Shown here: piece by piece, positions 53,440 to 63,500 of the stretch
How positions within the stretch are numbered: the first letter of the stretch is position 1
How the letters are laid out: each line of letters opens with the position of its first letter
Assembly: GCA_015057315.1 (NCBI GenBank)
Contig: SVER01000018.1
Location: 1-64,000, forward strand
Source: Pseudobutyrivibrio ruminis
GTDB lineage: Bacteria > Bacillota > Clostridia > Lachnospirales > Lachnospiraceae
DNA: 64,000 bases
Reading direction: 5' to 3'
The notes under the pieces: generated by a model
Told to the model about the DNA's origin: nothing
Seen by the model: the letters and a program-made list of their open reading frames with translations, nothing else
Database searches by the model: none
Position numbers and translations under genes: made by a program

Positions 53440-54106
53440 ATTTATACCCCATGCCCCAAATAGTTTTGATGTAATTTCCCTTATCGTCTAACTTACTACG
53501 AAGCTTTTTAACGTGAGTATCAATTGTTCTCGCGTCTCCGAAATAATCATAGTCCCATACATGATTAAGAATCTTTTCTCTAGATAGTGCTATGCCTTCA
53601 TTGTTAATGAAGTAATAAAGAAGTTCGAATTCCTTAACAGAAAGTTCTACAGGATTTCCGTCGTTTGTCGCCACGTGTGCATCAACATCTAATTGGATGC
53701 CACCGGCTTCAACAACCTTCTTGCCTATAGAATCATCTGTGCTTCTACGGAGTACTGCATTAACTCTGGCCATAAGAATCTTTGGTGAGAATGGTTTGTT
53801 AATATACTCATCTGCACCAAGCTCGAAACCATTAAGCACATCGTTCTCTTCGCCCTTAGCTGTAAGCATAAGGACTGGAATAGAAGAAGTTTCGCGGATT
53901 TCCTTAAGAACAGCAAAGCCGTCAACCTTTGGCATCATAACGTCTAATATGATAAGAGCGATTTCGCTATCCATATAGAACATATCAAGTGCCTGTTCCC
54001 CGTTCTCTGCTTCGATTACTTCGTAATCTTCTCTTACTAAATAATCTTTGATTAACTTCCTCATTCGGCTTTCATCATCAGCCACAAGAATTTTGTTTTT
54101 TGCCAT
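53417..54106 (-). CDS. OmpR/PhoB-type response regulator
   Basis: Receiver domain (residues 1-118) with the phosphoacceptor in LIILDVMMPKVDGF (about D55) and lysine in LTAKGEEND. The C-terminal winged-helix DNA-binding domain spans 130-229 (VELSVKEFELLYYFINNEG, RTIDTHVKKLRSKL, WGMGYKFE). 229 aa. It overlaps the kinase gene by 23 bases and follows the hypothetical membrane protein gene by 23 bases. Confidence 0.95.
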   Translation of the reverse strand: MAKNKILVADDESRMRKLIKDYLVREDYEVIEAENGEQALDMFYMDSEIALIILDVMMPKVDGFAVLKEIRETSSIPVLMLTAKGEENDVLNGFELGADEYINKPFSPKILMARVNAVLRRSTDDSIGKKVVEAGGIQLDVDAHVATNDGNPVELSVKEFELLYYFINNEGIALSREKILNHVWDYDYFGDARTIDTHVKKLRSKLDDKGNYIKTIWGMGYKFEVDAKV

Positions 54107-54129
54107 AACACCAACCCCATCCTTGAAAA

Positions 54130-54747
54130 TTATTGTTGTAGTTCCTTCTCCTTAACAGCCGCCTCCCTTTCGGTAAGCTCTTGCTCCCATGAAGAATACT
54201 TATCTATAAGTTTCTCCTCATAGTTGAGGATTGTAGGACTGTTTATAGTGGAGTTCACATAAAACATTCCCAGTACACATAACAATAATGTTATGCAAAG
54301 GATTAATAAAATCCTGTTGATTAGCTTGAGCCTTTTAAGCTCTTTTAAGTGGTCATCGCCACTCACAAAAGATTTATCGGCTTTTTTCTTTTTGACTTTA
54401 GGCTTTTCTTCTAATTTTTCCTCATTTTCCTTAGATTGTACTGTTGTTGAAGGACTTTCTTTAGATGTTTTGTCTGATTCGTCCAAGCTGTATACTAAAG
54501 GAATATCCTCCTCTGTAAAAGCCCCTGAGGAAACAAGATTTTGCCTAAGTTGAGATAGAAAACCCATCCCTATCTCAGTGGAAAAAGGCCTTTGATTTAA
54601 GAGCTTCTTATAAACTGAAAGTACTCCTTTTTCATCAGCATCCTTTATCTGACCTAAGATATACTCTACAGCCTTAAGCTCTTTGGCGGCCTTCTTTGCC
54701 TTATTCTCATCGTCGAAAATGTACCCACCAATATTGTACTTAGCCAT
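54130..54747 (-). CDS. Hypothetical single-pass membrane protein
   Basis: A 205-aa protein. The first 90 residues are soluble (YNIGGYIFDDENKAKKAAKELKAVEYILGQIKDADEKGVL...), followed by a Ser/Lys/Glu linker (about 90-130), one membrane helix (about 145-165) and a short coiled-coil tail (SSWEQELTEREAAVKEKELQ). Family not recognised. It is the likely first gene of the transcript with the two-component system, so it might modulate that system. Confidence 0.6.
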   Translation of the reverse strand: MAKYNIGGYIFDDENKAKKAAKELKAVEYILGQIKDADEKGVLSVYKKLLNQRPFSTEIGMGFLSQLRQNLVSSGAFTEEDIPLVYSLDESDKTSKESPSTTVQSKENEEKLEEKPKVKKKKADKSFVSGDDHLKELKRLKLINRILLILCITLLLCVLGMFYVNSTINSPTILNYEEKLIDKYSSWEQELTEREAAVKEKELQQ

Positions 54748-54767
54748 ATTAATCCTTTTTTACAATT

Positions 54768-54795
54768 CTTATATAGTTATTTTAGCAATTTACAA
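54768..54795 (-). promoter_or_regulatory. Possible promoter of the two-component operon
   Basis: Minus strand: TTGTAA (54790-54795), 16-base spacer, TATAAG (54768-54773), close to the start codon at 54747. Confidence 0.35.
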
Positions 54796-54818
54796 TACAA
54801 AAATCTATATTATATTAA

Positions 54819-56057
54819 TTATTTTTGTTTTATTTTTACAAGGCCATAAATTGATACTACAACTCCGCAAAGTGTAACTACTGTGCCAAACCAAAGAGAA
54901 GCTGTAACACCTATTATTCTAATAAGAATTCCACCTAACAGACTAGAAAGCAGATTGCTAAGTGTCATAGCAACTGTAACAAATGACTGTCCCTTTACCG
55001 CATCCTTTTCAGACATTATTTCGTCCACAAAGTGAACTGAAGCAGGAATAAATACCGCAAAAGCCAAAGCCTGAAAAATCATACTAAAATACAGCATACC
55101 TACAGATGTTGCTATAGTAGTGGCAAATATCTTTACAAAATAAAATACAGCAGAAAAAGCAAGAAGAAGCTTTGAGCCGAATCTGTCTTTTAACCAGGTA
55201 AAGAATATCATTGCAGGTAGCTCCACAATAGCCTGCATAGCAAGAAGTCCGCCTGTATCCGCCTCATCTCCACCTACGTTTACAGTAATCTGATAAAGGA
55301 AATTATTAATTAGCACATGACCAAAATAAAATCCCATTAAACCTATCAGGAAAATGAAAAACATTTTGTATTTTTCAATGAATAACTTAATTGAGTCTGA
55401 ATCTAAAATATCAAAGGAACTATCATTAGCAGCTTGAAATGGATCATAATCCTTTGCCAGATCTTTACCTGTGCTTTTAAGCTCCTTAAAAATCCAAAAG
55501 ACATTTGCGATAAAAAGAATTGTGACAATAAGCCCTAATACAGGTGCTGCCTTTTCAGAAATGCTCTTCATAAGGTTGCCAGCAAGCAAGCTCATAATAA
55601 AGAAAAAGAATGAACCACTAGCTCTTGCCACACCATAATTCATCTTAATGTCATATTTTTCAATATGAAAATTAAGTGCATTAAGAAATGGCTGCATAAT
55701 AGTTGCTATCATGGCAGCTATAAGAAAAGTAAACCCTGTTCCAAATCCCTTTGCATCAGTATTAACTGCAAAAAGTAAATCAACTGCAAGAACAGCTCCA
55801 AGCACTGCCAACACATCTAATACATTAAACCTGCTGCTTTTATCAGTCTCAATTGAAATAAGCTGCTGTAAGATACTTGCAATAAGATATGCAATGGCAA
55901 ACAATGCACCTATTCCAACAGTAGAATAACCCCTGTTTGATAAATACGCGCTGCCTAGGCTGATGGTACAGCAAACAATCATCCAGTACAGCCCTTGAAT
56001 GGCTATGTAGGATAAGTTCAAACGTAATTCCAATGACTCTTTAATTTTGTAAATCAT
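54819..56057 (-). CDS. MFS transporter
   Basis: Twelve hydrophobic segments in 412 aa, with an MFS-type cytoplasmic loop WLKDRFGSK between helices of the second half. The N-terminus (SYIAIQGLYWMIVCCTISLGSAYLSNRGYS) resembles the MFS_1-like/nucleoside-H+ or LacY-like subgroup, so a sugar or nucleoside may be the substrate. This is uncertain. It is divergent from the EEP-family gene with about 100 bases between them. Confidence 0.8.
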   Translation of the reverse strand: MIYKIKESLELRLNLSYIAIQGLYWMIVCCTISLGSAYLSNRGYSTVGIGALFAIAYLIASILQQLISIETDKSSRFNVLDVLAVLGAVLAVDLLFAVNTDAKGFGTGFTFLIAAMIATIMQPFLNALNFHIEKYDIKMNYGVARASGSFFFFIMSLLAGNLMKSISEKAAPVLGLIVTILFIANVFWIFKELKSTGKDLAKDYDPFQAANDSSFDILDSDSIKLFIEKYKMFFIFLIGLMGFYFGHVLINNFLYQITVNVGGDEADTGGLLAMQAIVELPAMIFFTWLKDRFGSKLLLAFSAVFYFVKIFATTIATSVGMLYFSMIFQALAFAVFIPASVHFVDEIMSEKDAVKGQSFVTVAMTLSNLLSSLLGGILIRIIGVTASLWFGTVVTLCGVVVSIYGLVKIKQK

Positions 56058-56161
56058 ACTCTCTCCTTAAAAAATCTTTAATTTATTATGAAAAATAAGT
56101 TAATGCAAAATTTTTATGATATATTAATGGTGACTTCAATAATATAGGAAAGGAAATATTT

Positions 56162-57247
56162 ATGGTTAAAAAAATATTAAAATCAATCCTAATCATTATC
56201 CTTGTAATAGTAGTTTTATTTGGTGCTTATTTCGCATACGTTCTTCTAAGCTATCATCGTATTGAAGATAACTTGCAGCTTGACATTGAAGGCGAATCTG
56301 CAACAGATTCACTAAAAACCGATGAGCTGTATCGTATTTCATCAGCTAATCTAGGATTTGGAGCCTATTCTGATGACTATTCCTTCTTTATGGATGGCGG
56401 AACTGAGTCTTGGGCATTTTCTAAACATGCTGTAAATAAAAATATTAAAGGCTCTATAAATAGTATCCTTACCCTAAATCCTAACCTGATGCTATTTCAG
56501 GAGGTAGACCTTAATTCCACCAGAAGCTACCACGTTAATGAAAAGGATTTAATAATCGATATTCTAAAAAACAGTAGCTACGATAATGTTAATTATACAT
56601 TTGCAATGAACTATGACAGTCCATTTTTGCTTTATCCATTAACCCAGCCTCATGGTAAATCAAGAGCCGGCTTGCTTACTGTATCACCTGCTACTATTAC
56701 TGATTCCACCAGACGCTCTCTTCCTATTGAAGAAGGCTTGTCAAAGCTTATTGATTTAGACAGATGTTATAGCAAAAACTGTATCAACCTTGAAAATGGC
56801 AAGCAGTTAATCCTCTACAATGTACATCTTTCAGCCTACACCACCGACCCTTCTACAGCAGATAATCAGGTGGTAATGCTTAACGCTGATATGAAAGATG
56901 AATTTGAAAAAGGCAATTATATAATCGCAGGTGGCGATATGAACAAGGATGTACTTGGTGATTCATCTGCTTATTTTGGTACTACAAGCACTGAAAACTG
57001 GGCTCAGCCAATTCCTGATGGTCTTCTTGACGAAAGCTTTACAATAATTGGACCAGTTGATGAAGAAAATCCTGTTCCGTCTTGTAGAAACGCAGATAAG
57101 CCATATTCTAAAAATTCTTATGTACTTACAATAGATGGCTTTATTGTATCAAGTAACATCGAGGTATTATCAGCAAACGTACTTGATACCGGATTTAAGT
57201 ATTCAGATCATAACCCTGTTTATATGGATTTTATCCTTAAGGATTAA
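56162..57247 (+). CDS. Membrane-anchored endonuclease/exonuclease/phosphatase-family hydrolase
   Basis: EEP-fold enzyme. An N-terminal membrane helix (residues 7-29) places the catalytic domain outside. Active-site blocks: SSANLGFG (first strand), LMLFQEVD (metal-binding Glu), IAGGDMNKD (Asp-Asn) and the terminal SDHNPVYM (catalytic Asp-His). Substrate could be a nucleic acid, phospholipid or phosphosugar; the family does not decide it. 361 aa, AGGAAAGG site. It converges with the next gene: their stop codons overlap in TTAA. Confidence 0.82.
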   Translation: MVKKILKSILIIILVIVVLFGAYFAYVLLSYHRIEDNLQLDIEGESATDSLKTDELYRISSANLGFGAYSDDYSFFMDGGTESWAFSKHAVNKNIKGSINSILTLNPNLMLFQEVDLNSTRSYHVNEKDLIIDILKNSSYDNVNYTFAMNYDSPFLLYPLTQPHGKSRAGLLTVSPATITDSTRRSLPIEEGLSKLIDLDRCYSKNCINLENGKQLILYNVHLSAYTTDPSTADNQVVMLNADMKDEFEKGNYIIAGGDMNKDVLGDSSAYFGTTSTENWAQPIPDGLLDESFTIIGPVDEENPVPSCRNADKPYSKNSYVLTIDGFIVSSNIEVLSANVLDTGFKYSDHNPVYMDFILKD

Positions 57248-58449
57248 GCATCTAATTTGTTGCTTGAGCTGGTTCCACAAAGCTTATCAACAGATTTAAT
57301 AATTTCTGTGATTTCAGGTAGATAGTGCTCATGACTCATCATGAGCCTATCTATTTCATCACGTTCTTCCTGAACAATTCTGCGATGGTCATCTAATCTT
57401 TCTCTTATTTTTTTACGTCTGGTTACAAGCCTATGTCTGCAATCAGCCATCTCTTGTCTATCTATCAAAGCATTAATCTGATTAATCCAGATTTTTTCAT
57501 CTGCAAGCCCAATACTGCCTAGGATATTTTCAAGCTTATTACTGTAGAATTCCAAATCCTCGTTATTTTCCGTATAGCGAATCTGATCACGAACCTTATC
57601 CTGGTATTGTTCCCAAACATACTGAAGCTCAGCTGCATTGTTAACAGAATATTTATCCTTAGAATACTCAACGCTGTTAGTGACATTAACATATTTCATT
57701 CTTTCAACATTAAGCATACTAATAGCCTGATTCAAATGAATAATAGCAACCTTCTTTTCTTTAGCTATTTTGTTTTGTCTAAGAAATACCAAAAATCCGC
57801 TGACAGCACATATAAATAAAACTGCAAAAACCCATACTGAAATATCTACTTCTGTAGCAGAGCTCATTGTAAAAAGCAAAATAAGAAGGGTCATAAAAGA
57901 CACCATTATTGTAAGAGCCATTCTTTTAAACAGCTTAACCTGGTACCTAAGCTCTTCTCTTTCTATCTCCCATCTGCTTTTTTCTCCTTCCAGGTAAGAA
58001 AGATTTCTTTTAAGCTTGGCCTGATAAATCTCGTCTGATGTAAAACGATTGATGATTTCAGGCATATCCTCCTCATCATCGGAAATCACCTGGAACTGTT
58101 CATCTGTAATATTACGCTGAATAGCTCTGGCATTTACCAAATTTTCTTCTAGCTCAACAATCTTAGATGCTGTAGTTCTTAAATCCTTAGCCTTTTCCTT
58201 AGGTAGATTTTCGATTGCTTTAATATCATTCAGATATCTGGTAACAATTCGATACTCCATCTTTTGACGCTCCATAGCCTTGGTGCTTGCTATGATTTGC
58301 TCGCAGGAATCTAAGATGTAGCGCTCCAGCTTTTTAGGATCATCTGCAGAACCCATCCCCTCTATCTGAGAATACACCCTGTTAAAAGCATCATCTATCT
58401 TGGCTGCTCTTATTTCTTTTTTCTTTTTTTTGCTTGAAAAAAATCCCAT
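57244..58449 (-). CDS. Coiled-coil membrane protein of the Hsp70-like operon
   Basis: A 401-aa protein not recognised. Residues 1-175 are charged and helical (KKKKEIRAAKIDDAFNRVYSQIE...). Two adjacent membrane helices (about 180-225) form a hairpin, so both halves face the cytoplasm. The C-terminal 175 residues are a long coiled coil ending in RRKKIRERLDDHRRIVQEERDEIDRLM. It is the last gene of a tight operon (20-base gap) with TPR, Hsp70-like and giant scaffold genes, suggesting a membrane docking role. Confidence 0.65.
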   Translation of the reverse strand: MGFFSSKKKKKEIRAAKIDDAFNRVYSQIEGMGSADDPKKLERYILDSCEQIIASTKAMERQKMEYRIVTRYLNDIKAIENLPKEKAKDLRTTASKIVELEENLVNARAIQRNITDEQFQVISDDEEDMPEIINRFTSDEIYQAKLKRNLSYLEGEKSRWEIEREELRYQVKLFKRMALTIMVSFMTLLILLFTMSSATEVDISVWVFAVLFICAVSGFLVFLRQNKIAKEKKVAIIHLNQAISMLNVERMKYVNVTNSVEYSKDKYSVNNAAELQYVWEQYQDKVRDQIRYTENNEDLEFYSNKLENILGSIGLADEKIWINQINALIDRQEMADCRHRLVTRRKKIRERLDDHRRIVQEERDEIDRLMMSHEHYLPEITEIIKSVDKLCGTSSSNKLDA

Positions 58450-58469
58450 ATACTTCTCCCCATTTATGA

Positions 58470-59300
58470 TTATATTCTACAAAGTCTTATATATTCATTT
58501 TTCCAATTCTGAATTACATTATTTATAATTTCAGTAGCTTCCTGTCCGTTGCCACCGTAAAGCATGTCATTTATCGAGCTATCAAAGCCTACAATATCTT
58601 CCTTTACTGTAGCCCTGCTAACAATCTGCAATACCTCTTCCACATCAGCTCGTGGCACCTGATATTTGTTAACATATTCATCAAAGGCTGCCTTATCCTT
58701 AGCGCATCTGGCTGAATAAAGTAATTGATATAATGTCTGCTTCTTTTGATTGCGCTTGTATCCTTCGTCAAAGGAGCGACAGGCTTCTTCAAAAAAGAAT
58801 AGCTTGGCAAATGCACATCCAAGATTGTGATAAACATCACCTTCAACTGTCCTTGGCATTGTACTTGATACCTCTTCTGAAAGAAGAGTTTCATATTCGT
58901 AGATAGCATCTACAAGCTTGCCACCAGCCATAAGCCTGTCAGCCCTAAGCTTTCTTCTTTCAGCCTCTGATTTGTTCTCAAAGGTAGATATTATTGCAAG
59001 GGCGTCCTTAATTTCTTTGTTGGATGCAAAACCATTAGCACTAAGAATATGACCTACAAAAATATGCAAAGGCGAATTATTCTGCACCATTTGATGTAAT
59101 TCCTTAGACAGGTTAGGTAGCTTAAGCTCTCTGCCAATCCAATTGCATAGTTCTGTATTCATAAACTTGCTAGATAAAAGATATACATTATTAAGTATAA
59201 AATAGCTAAGCTCCTCCAATGAATACACATTAAGAGAGACTTCTTCAATATAATACGGAGTAGCCGCTATTGGAGTTTTACAATAGATTAAAGTACTCAT
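58470..59300 (-). CDS. TPR-containing protein of the Hsp70-like operon
   Basis: 276 aa, no signal peptide. N-terminal 95 residues: beta strand then helices (IYCKTPIAATPYYIEEV, LEELSYFILNNVYLLSSKF). Residues about 125-205 look like TPR helices (LMAGGKLVDAIYEYETLL; YHNLGCAFAKLFFFEEACRSFDEGYKRN). The frame is open 11 codons further, but the ATG at 59300 overlaps the upstream stop (TAATG) and has an AAGGGAGA site, so it is the start. Function unknown; probably a partner of the neighbouring ATPase. Confidence 0.7.
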   Translation of the reverse strand: MSTLIYCKTPIAATPYYIEEVSLNVYSLEELSYFILNNVYLLSSKFMNTELCNWIGRELKLPNLSKELHQMVQNNSPLHIFVGHILSANGFASNKEIKDALAIISTFENKSEAERRKLRADRLMAGGKLVDAIYEYETLLSEEVSSTMPRTVEGDVYHNLGCAFAKLFFFEEACRSFDEGYKRNQKKQTLYQLLYSARCAKDKAAFDEYVNKYQVPRADVEEVLQIVSRATVKEDIVGFDSSINDMLYGGNGQEATEIINNVIQNWKNEYIRLCRI

Positions 59301-60538
59301 TACTCTCCCTTCAAGGATATTGTATGTTCCCAATTCTTGCCTGAGGCAGGAGAAATTTCACCAAATCCTAAATCTGTAATAAGAATAGATACTGCAACAT
59401 CAGAAATAGGGCTAGCCTCTATTCTAAGTCTTGTTGTACGATTCTCTCGCTTTGGTAAATCTGTAAGCTCCAGCACATCTGTATGTGCTTCTCTTGATTC
59501 GGGACGTTGCACATAGAATTCTATTTCAGGCTCCCCATCAAGTATCACTTCACATTCACCCTTAGCATCGTACCAGCTTTGGCCTGCATCTATAAGAGGC
59601 AAAAACTTCATTACATTGTTATCCAAAATCTTAAGTGAAAGATTAAGCTTAAGGTCATTATCTCCAATGAATATAAATGGCCAGTCCCTCTTACCTTCCT
59701 TTACATAACCTGCATAGCAGGCTCCCTTAGAATATAGATTCTTTCCTAAGAAAACCTTTCTACCTTTGCAAAGACGTGACAGGCTAAGCTTCATCCAATC
59801 ACCATCAAAACCATCCCCTACCAGATAAACTGATGAAAACAACTTGCTACCAAAAGTGTTTGCAATAATTGAATCAAACATTTCATCTTTGTTTTCAGTG
59901 ATGTCACCATGATTAACCACATCAAGTGTGATTAGCTGTGGCCTTGTGGATTGATTTCTATTCATAACAACAGAAATCATATTGCTTCCGCTGTAATCAA
60001 ATAGAGCCACGCTATAAAGGAACAGCTCAGGCTTTCCAGAAAGTGCATAGAAATAAAAACATTCATTTCTATCTATAAGCATTACCTTCTTAGAATCAAT
60101 GCCAAGCTTACCTGTGACATAATTCATAAGCTCCATAACATCTAGCTTTACCTGTTCTACGCAGATAACCAGCTTTTCTATATCTCCCATGGCAACCATC
60201 ATGCCAGGAATAGAAAAAAGCTTATTAAAATAAATCACCAGTAAATCCCTTGCAAAGTAGCTTTCCCCATCAACATAAACCTGCTCATTTCTAAGGGAAA
60301 GATTGTACAAATCCTCAACAAGTATTGCTTCCTTTGTCCTGCCCTTAAGCAGAGCCTCTTCTCCAAAAAACCACTGACCCATACCATTTCTTTTAGCAAG
60401 CACAGTAGGAATTGAGTAATTCTCTTCTCCAAGAACCGTGCTTACAGTAGTAGGCTCATCCATATTCGATTTGTAAATACTAAGCACTGTACTTCTAGGA
60501 TTAATATCTATTCCTATAATTGCACCAGAATCACTCAT
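59300..60538 (-). CDS. Hsp70/actin-like ATPase-fold protein (DUF5716-like)
   Basis: 412 aa. Motifs of the actin/Hsp70 ATPase superfamily are visible in order: phosphate-1 (IIGIDINPRSTVLSIY, residues 7-22), WFFGEEAL, phosphate-2 (VALFDYSGSNMISVV, about 178-192) and an adenosine-type motif (VYLVGDGFDGDW...LGKNLYSKGACYAG, about 240-280). After about residue 285 comes a beta-rich C-terminal domain resembling a reduced Hsp70 substrate-binding part (RTTRLRIEASPISDVAVSI). It is shorter than DnaK (about 610 aa). The link to DUF5716 is from memory and unchecked. It is flanked by TPR and scaffold genes. Confidence 0.75.
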   Translation of the reverse strand: MSDSGAIIGIDINPRSTVLSIYKSNMDEPTTVSTVLGEENYSIPTVLAKRNGMGQWFFGEEALLKGRTKEAILVEDLYNLSLRNEQVYVDGESYFARDLLVIYFNKLFSIPGMMVAMGDIEKLVICVEQVKLDVMELMNYVTGKLGIDSKKVMLIDRNECFYFYALSGKPELFLYSVALFDYSGSNMISVVMNRNQSTRPQLITLDVVNHGDITENKDEMFDSIIANTFGSKLFSSVYLVGDGFDGDWMKLSLSRLCKGRKVFLGKNLYSKGACYAGYVKEGKRDWPFIFIGDNDLKLNLSLKILDNNVMKFLPLIDAGQSWYDAKGECEVILDGEPEIEFYVQRPESREAHTDVLELTDLPKRENRTTRLRIEASPISDVAVSILITDLGFGEISPASGKNWEHTISLKGE

Positions 60539-60553
60539 AACTTTTCCTAACCT

Positions 60554-63500
60554 TTATATAATAGTAAATAAATCTTTTGTAACAACATCTAAGCCCTGGT
60601 ATGTTTTTAGAGCTGTAGCAAGCTCTCCTGTTTCTCCATACATGTTGTACCTGCTAATATTATTCATAATAGCAAATCTGCCATTCTTCACATCCGGCTC
60701 TTCACTCATAACGATAGTCTCGCTTTTAAGAGGCTCGTCTGAAAGCTCATCACAGTAGATTTCGTAACGAAGCTCGTCCCCGTAAAATAGAATAAACTGC
60801 TTAACATACAAGCCATCATACATTTCAATCATGTCATCCTCCCTAGGTGTGGCGCCATTTATTGAATATGTAATAACCACAGACTTGCGCTTATCAGTAT
60901 TTATCTCGATAAAATGCTTATCATACAGATGATATTTAATCTTAAGCTTTTCATTACATCTCACATAGAACCCAAAGTATTGATTCTTAAGGATTGCGTC
61001 ACCCAAAAGCATATCTAGCATGTTAAGCTCATCCTCATCTAAATCCTTGCTTTCACATAGGTATTTAAGAAGAGCTATTCGCATACTTTCATTTACATTA
61101 AGTCCCTTTTTGAAACGATTGAAAATATGGGCAAAAATCTCTTCTGGAATTGTAACTCCCAAAGAAAGATAACTGTGAGCCTGATAGGTAAGGAAGGCTT
61201 CAACAATCATCTTATTGTTTTTTCTATTAATGTATGTTTCAAAAACATCCATTATGCCATCGCAAAGGAAATCTCTGTATAAGACCTGGGTAAGAATACG
61301 TTCTGCAAACTCAACAATATCCTCACCTCGCTCCAAGCCATTATCGTATATACGAAGCATAGTATCTGTAGGACCAACAAAATACTTAATAAGATAGTGA
61401 ATAACATCACCGTGTATAAGCCCCTTATTTACAAGCTTACTGCAAAGAAGAATTAAGAAATCCTCTGGTTCATCAGGCTTTTCGTTAATAAAATATCTGC
61501 AAAGCTTTGAAAGAACCTCTGGCTTTATCTTAGTTCCATTAGTGTGCTTGAGCATATAATATGCTTCATCATATTTGCTACGAGATACAAAAACTTCTAA
61601 TACATCTGCAATAACCTCTGCGCTAAGCCCCTTTAAATCAGCCTCATTCATAAAGAAGTTTTCGATATATGCTTCCTCTTCGTTAAATCTAAAAAGCTCA
61701 ATAATCTTAGGATAAAGATGCCCTGTATAATCATTAGATATCTGTTTGGATTCAAGTAATAGCTTCACTGCATCTACAGTAGATTTGTTAGGCTTACTAA
61801 AATCAAATCCCTTTTCAAAATCCATAAGCACATAAGCCATGTTAAGAGGTGTAAGAGACTTTAGATTATCAAGATATCCTGTAGCATCAATAATATCCTC
61901 TGTAAGATATGCTTCATCATCTACAAATAAATATCCGTTATTATCTTCTAAGAAAATAACACCCTTGCTTCCAACATAATTAATATATGCCTTATGGTCA
62001 GAAACATTGGAAATATTTGGCGCCTTAAACTCATCCTGATACAAAAATACTCTTCTTACGCTAGGATTAATAACTGCAATCTTTTTCTTAAATGCAAGCT
62101 CTGAAACAAGACGTGCAACCTCTGAATCAAATATTCCAAGCTCCATAAGACGCTGGTAGCATACAGCAAGATTCTCATCTAGTCTGCCAAGTCTCAGCTG
62201 CTCTAAGGCAAATTTTTCAATTGCCTCTTCATAATGTTCATAGGTTTTATTATCCTCTTGCCTGTGAAGAATGATATTGGCATAAAGAAGCGCCTTTTTC
62301 TCATAGGACAAATCATTATTGTATTTAAAAAACATGGTCAAAAGCTGTGGAAACTTATCTACTGAATAAGTAGGCATTGCATCCATGTATGCCTCGAAAA
62401 TACCTGATACATGTAAGTTAGCCTCAATAGCCAGCTTGAACCACTTTAAAAACTTAGGCTCAACATAGTTTGCCTTAAGGATATATGTAACAATTGCAAG
62501 CAAAAGCTGTAAATCAGGATATATCTCATAGCAGCTGTCAATAATAGGCAGTACCTTTGGATTAAAGCTTCGCTCATTTTCTAAAATATGAACCATTTGG
62601 ATTGCAATATCCTTAGAAAGAGCCCCTCTTTTTCTAGCCCAGTTAAGTATCTTAATGGTAAATTCATCCAGGCCTGAAATAAGATATGGATCCTGTACAA
62701 AAATATAGTATGCTTCGATATATAAAAGTGGAGAATCCACCCCTGAATTAACCCATGCAGCTATATCTCTAAGCTTTGCTGTAGAGTTTTTTATGTATTC
62801 CTTTCTAAGGAACAAAAGGAACCAGAATATCCTAACATCATCAGGATGTTCCCTAAAAATTGTCTCGATATTTTCTGTTAATCTATCTACATAATCCTCT
62901 TCACGTTCAATAAGAGTGCAGATATACAGTAAAAACGCCCACTCACAGCTGCTCTTATCCTCTATAGAGCGCTTTAAATCCTGAATAATCCATAAAGCTT
63001 CCTGCTTTTGATTATTTGTAACATACAAAAATGCCTTAGTAAGAAGTAGGAAATTATCCTCATTATTCTTTTCATCAGAAAGCTCTTCCACAATGGCAAG
63101 TGATTCCTGACACCACATAGGTGTGGTAATTCTTCTTAATCTGAATTCCTCATACAATCTGCAAGCTTCAAGGATCTTCATATCCTTATCGTGACTTTCA
63201 GATTCTAGGACTGCACCTTCCTTATGTGTAGATGCAAGGATAATAATCTCTTTATGAATATCTCTATAATCAAAGCATATCTTTGCCAGATTTATACCCT
63301 CATGCATCTTATCCTTATGGATGTAATAGCTCATATTAAAAATAGAGCCAAGGAAGAAATCAGAAGTTATATGTTCTTTTTCAATAGAAACAAAATCAGC
63401 ATCACAGCTAACTGCAACATCAATAAAACCCCAGGTAGAACGAACAATTTCTATCTCGCCACGGATATTCTCATCTACCTCATAGTACCTATCCTCTCGT

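Noticed and set aside
59300-60538. DnaK chaperone
   Set aside because: Too short, with a non-standard first phosphate motif (DINPRST) and no DnaK linker; it is an Hsp70-fold relative, not the housekeeping chaperone.
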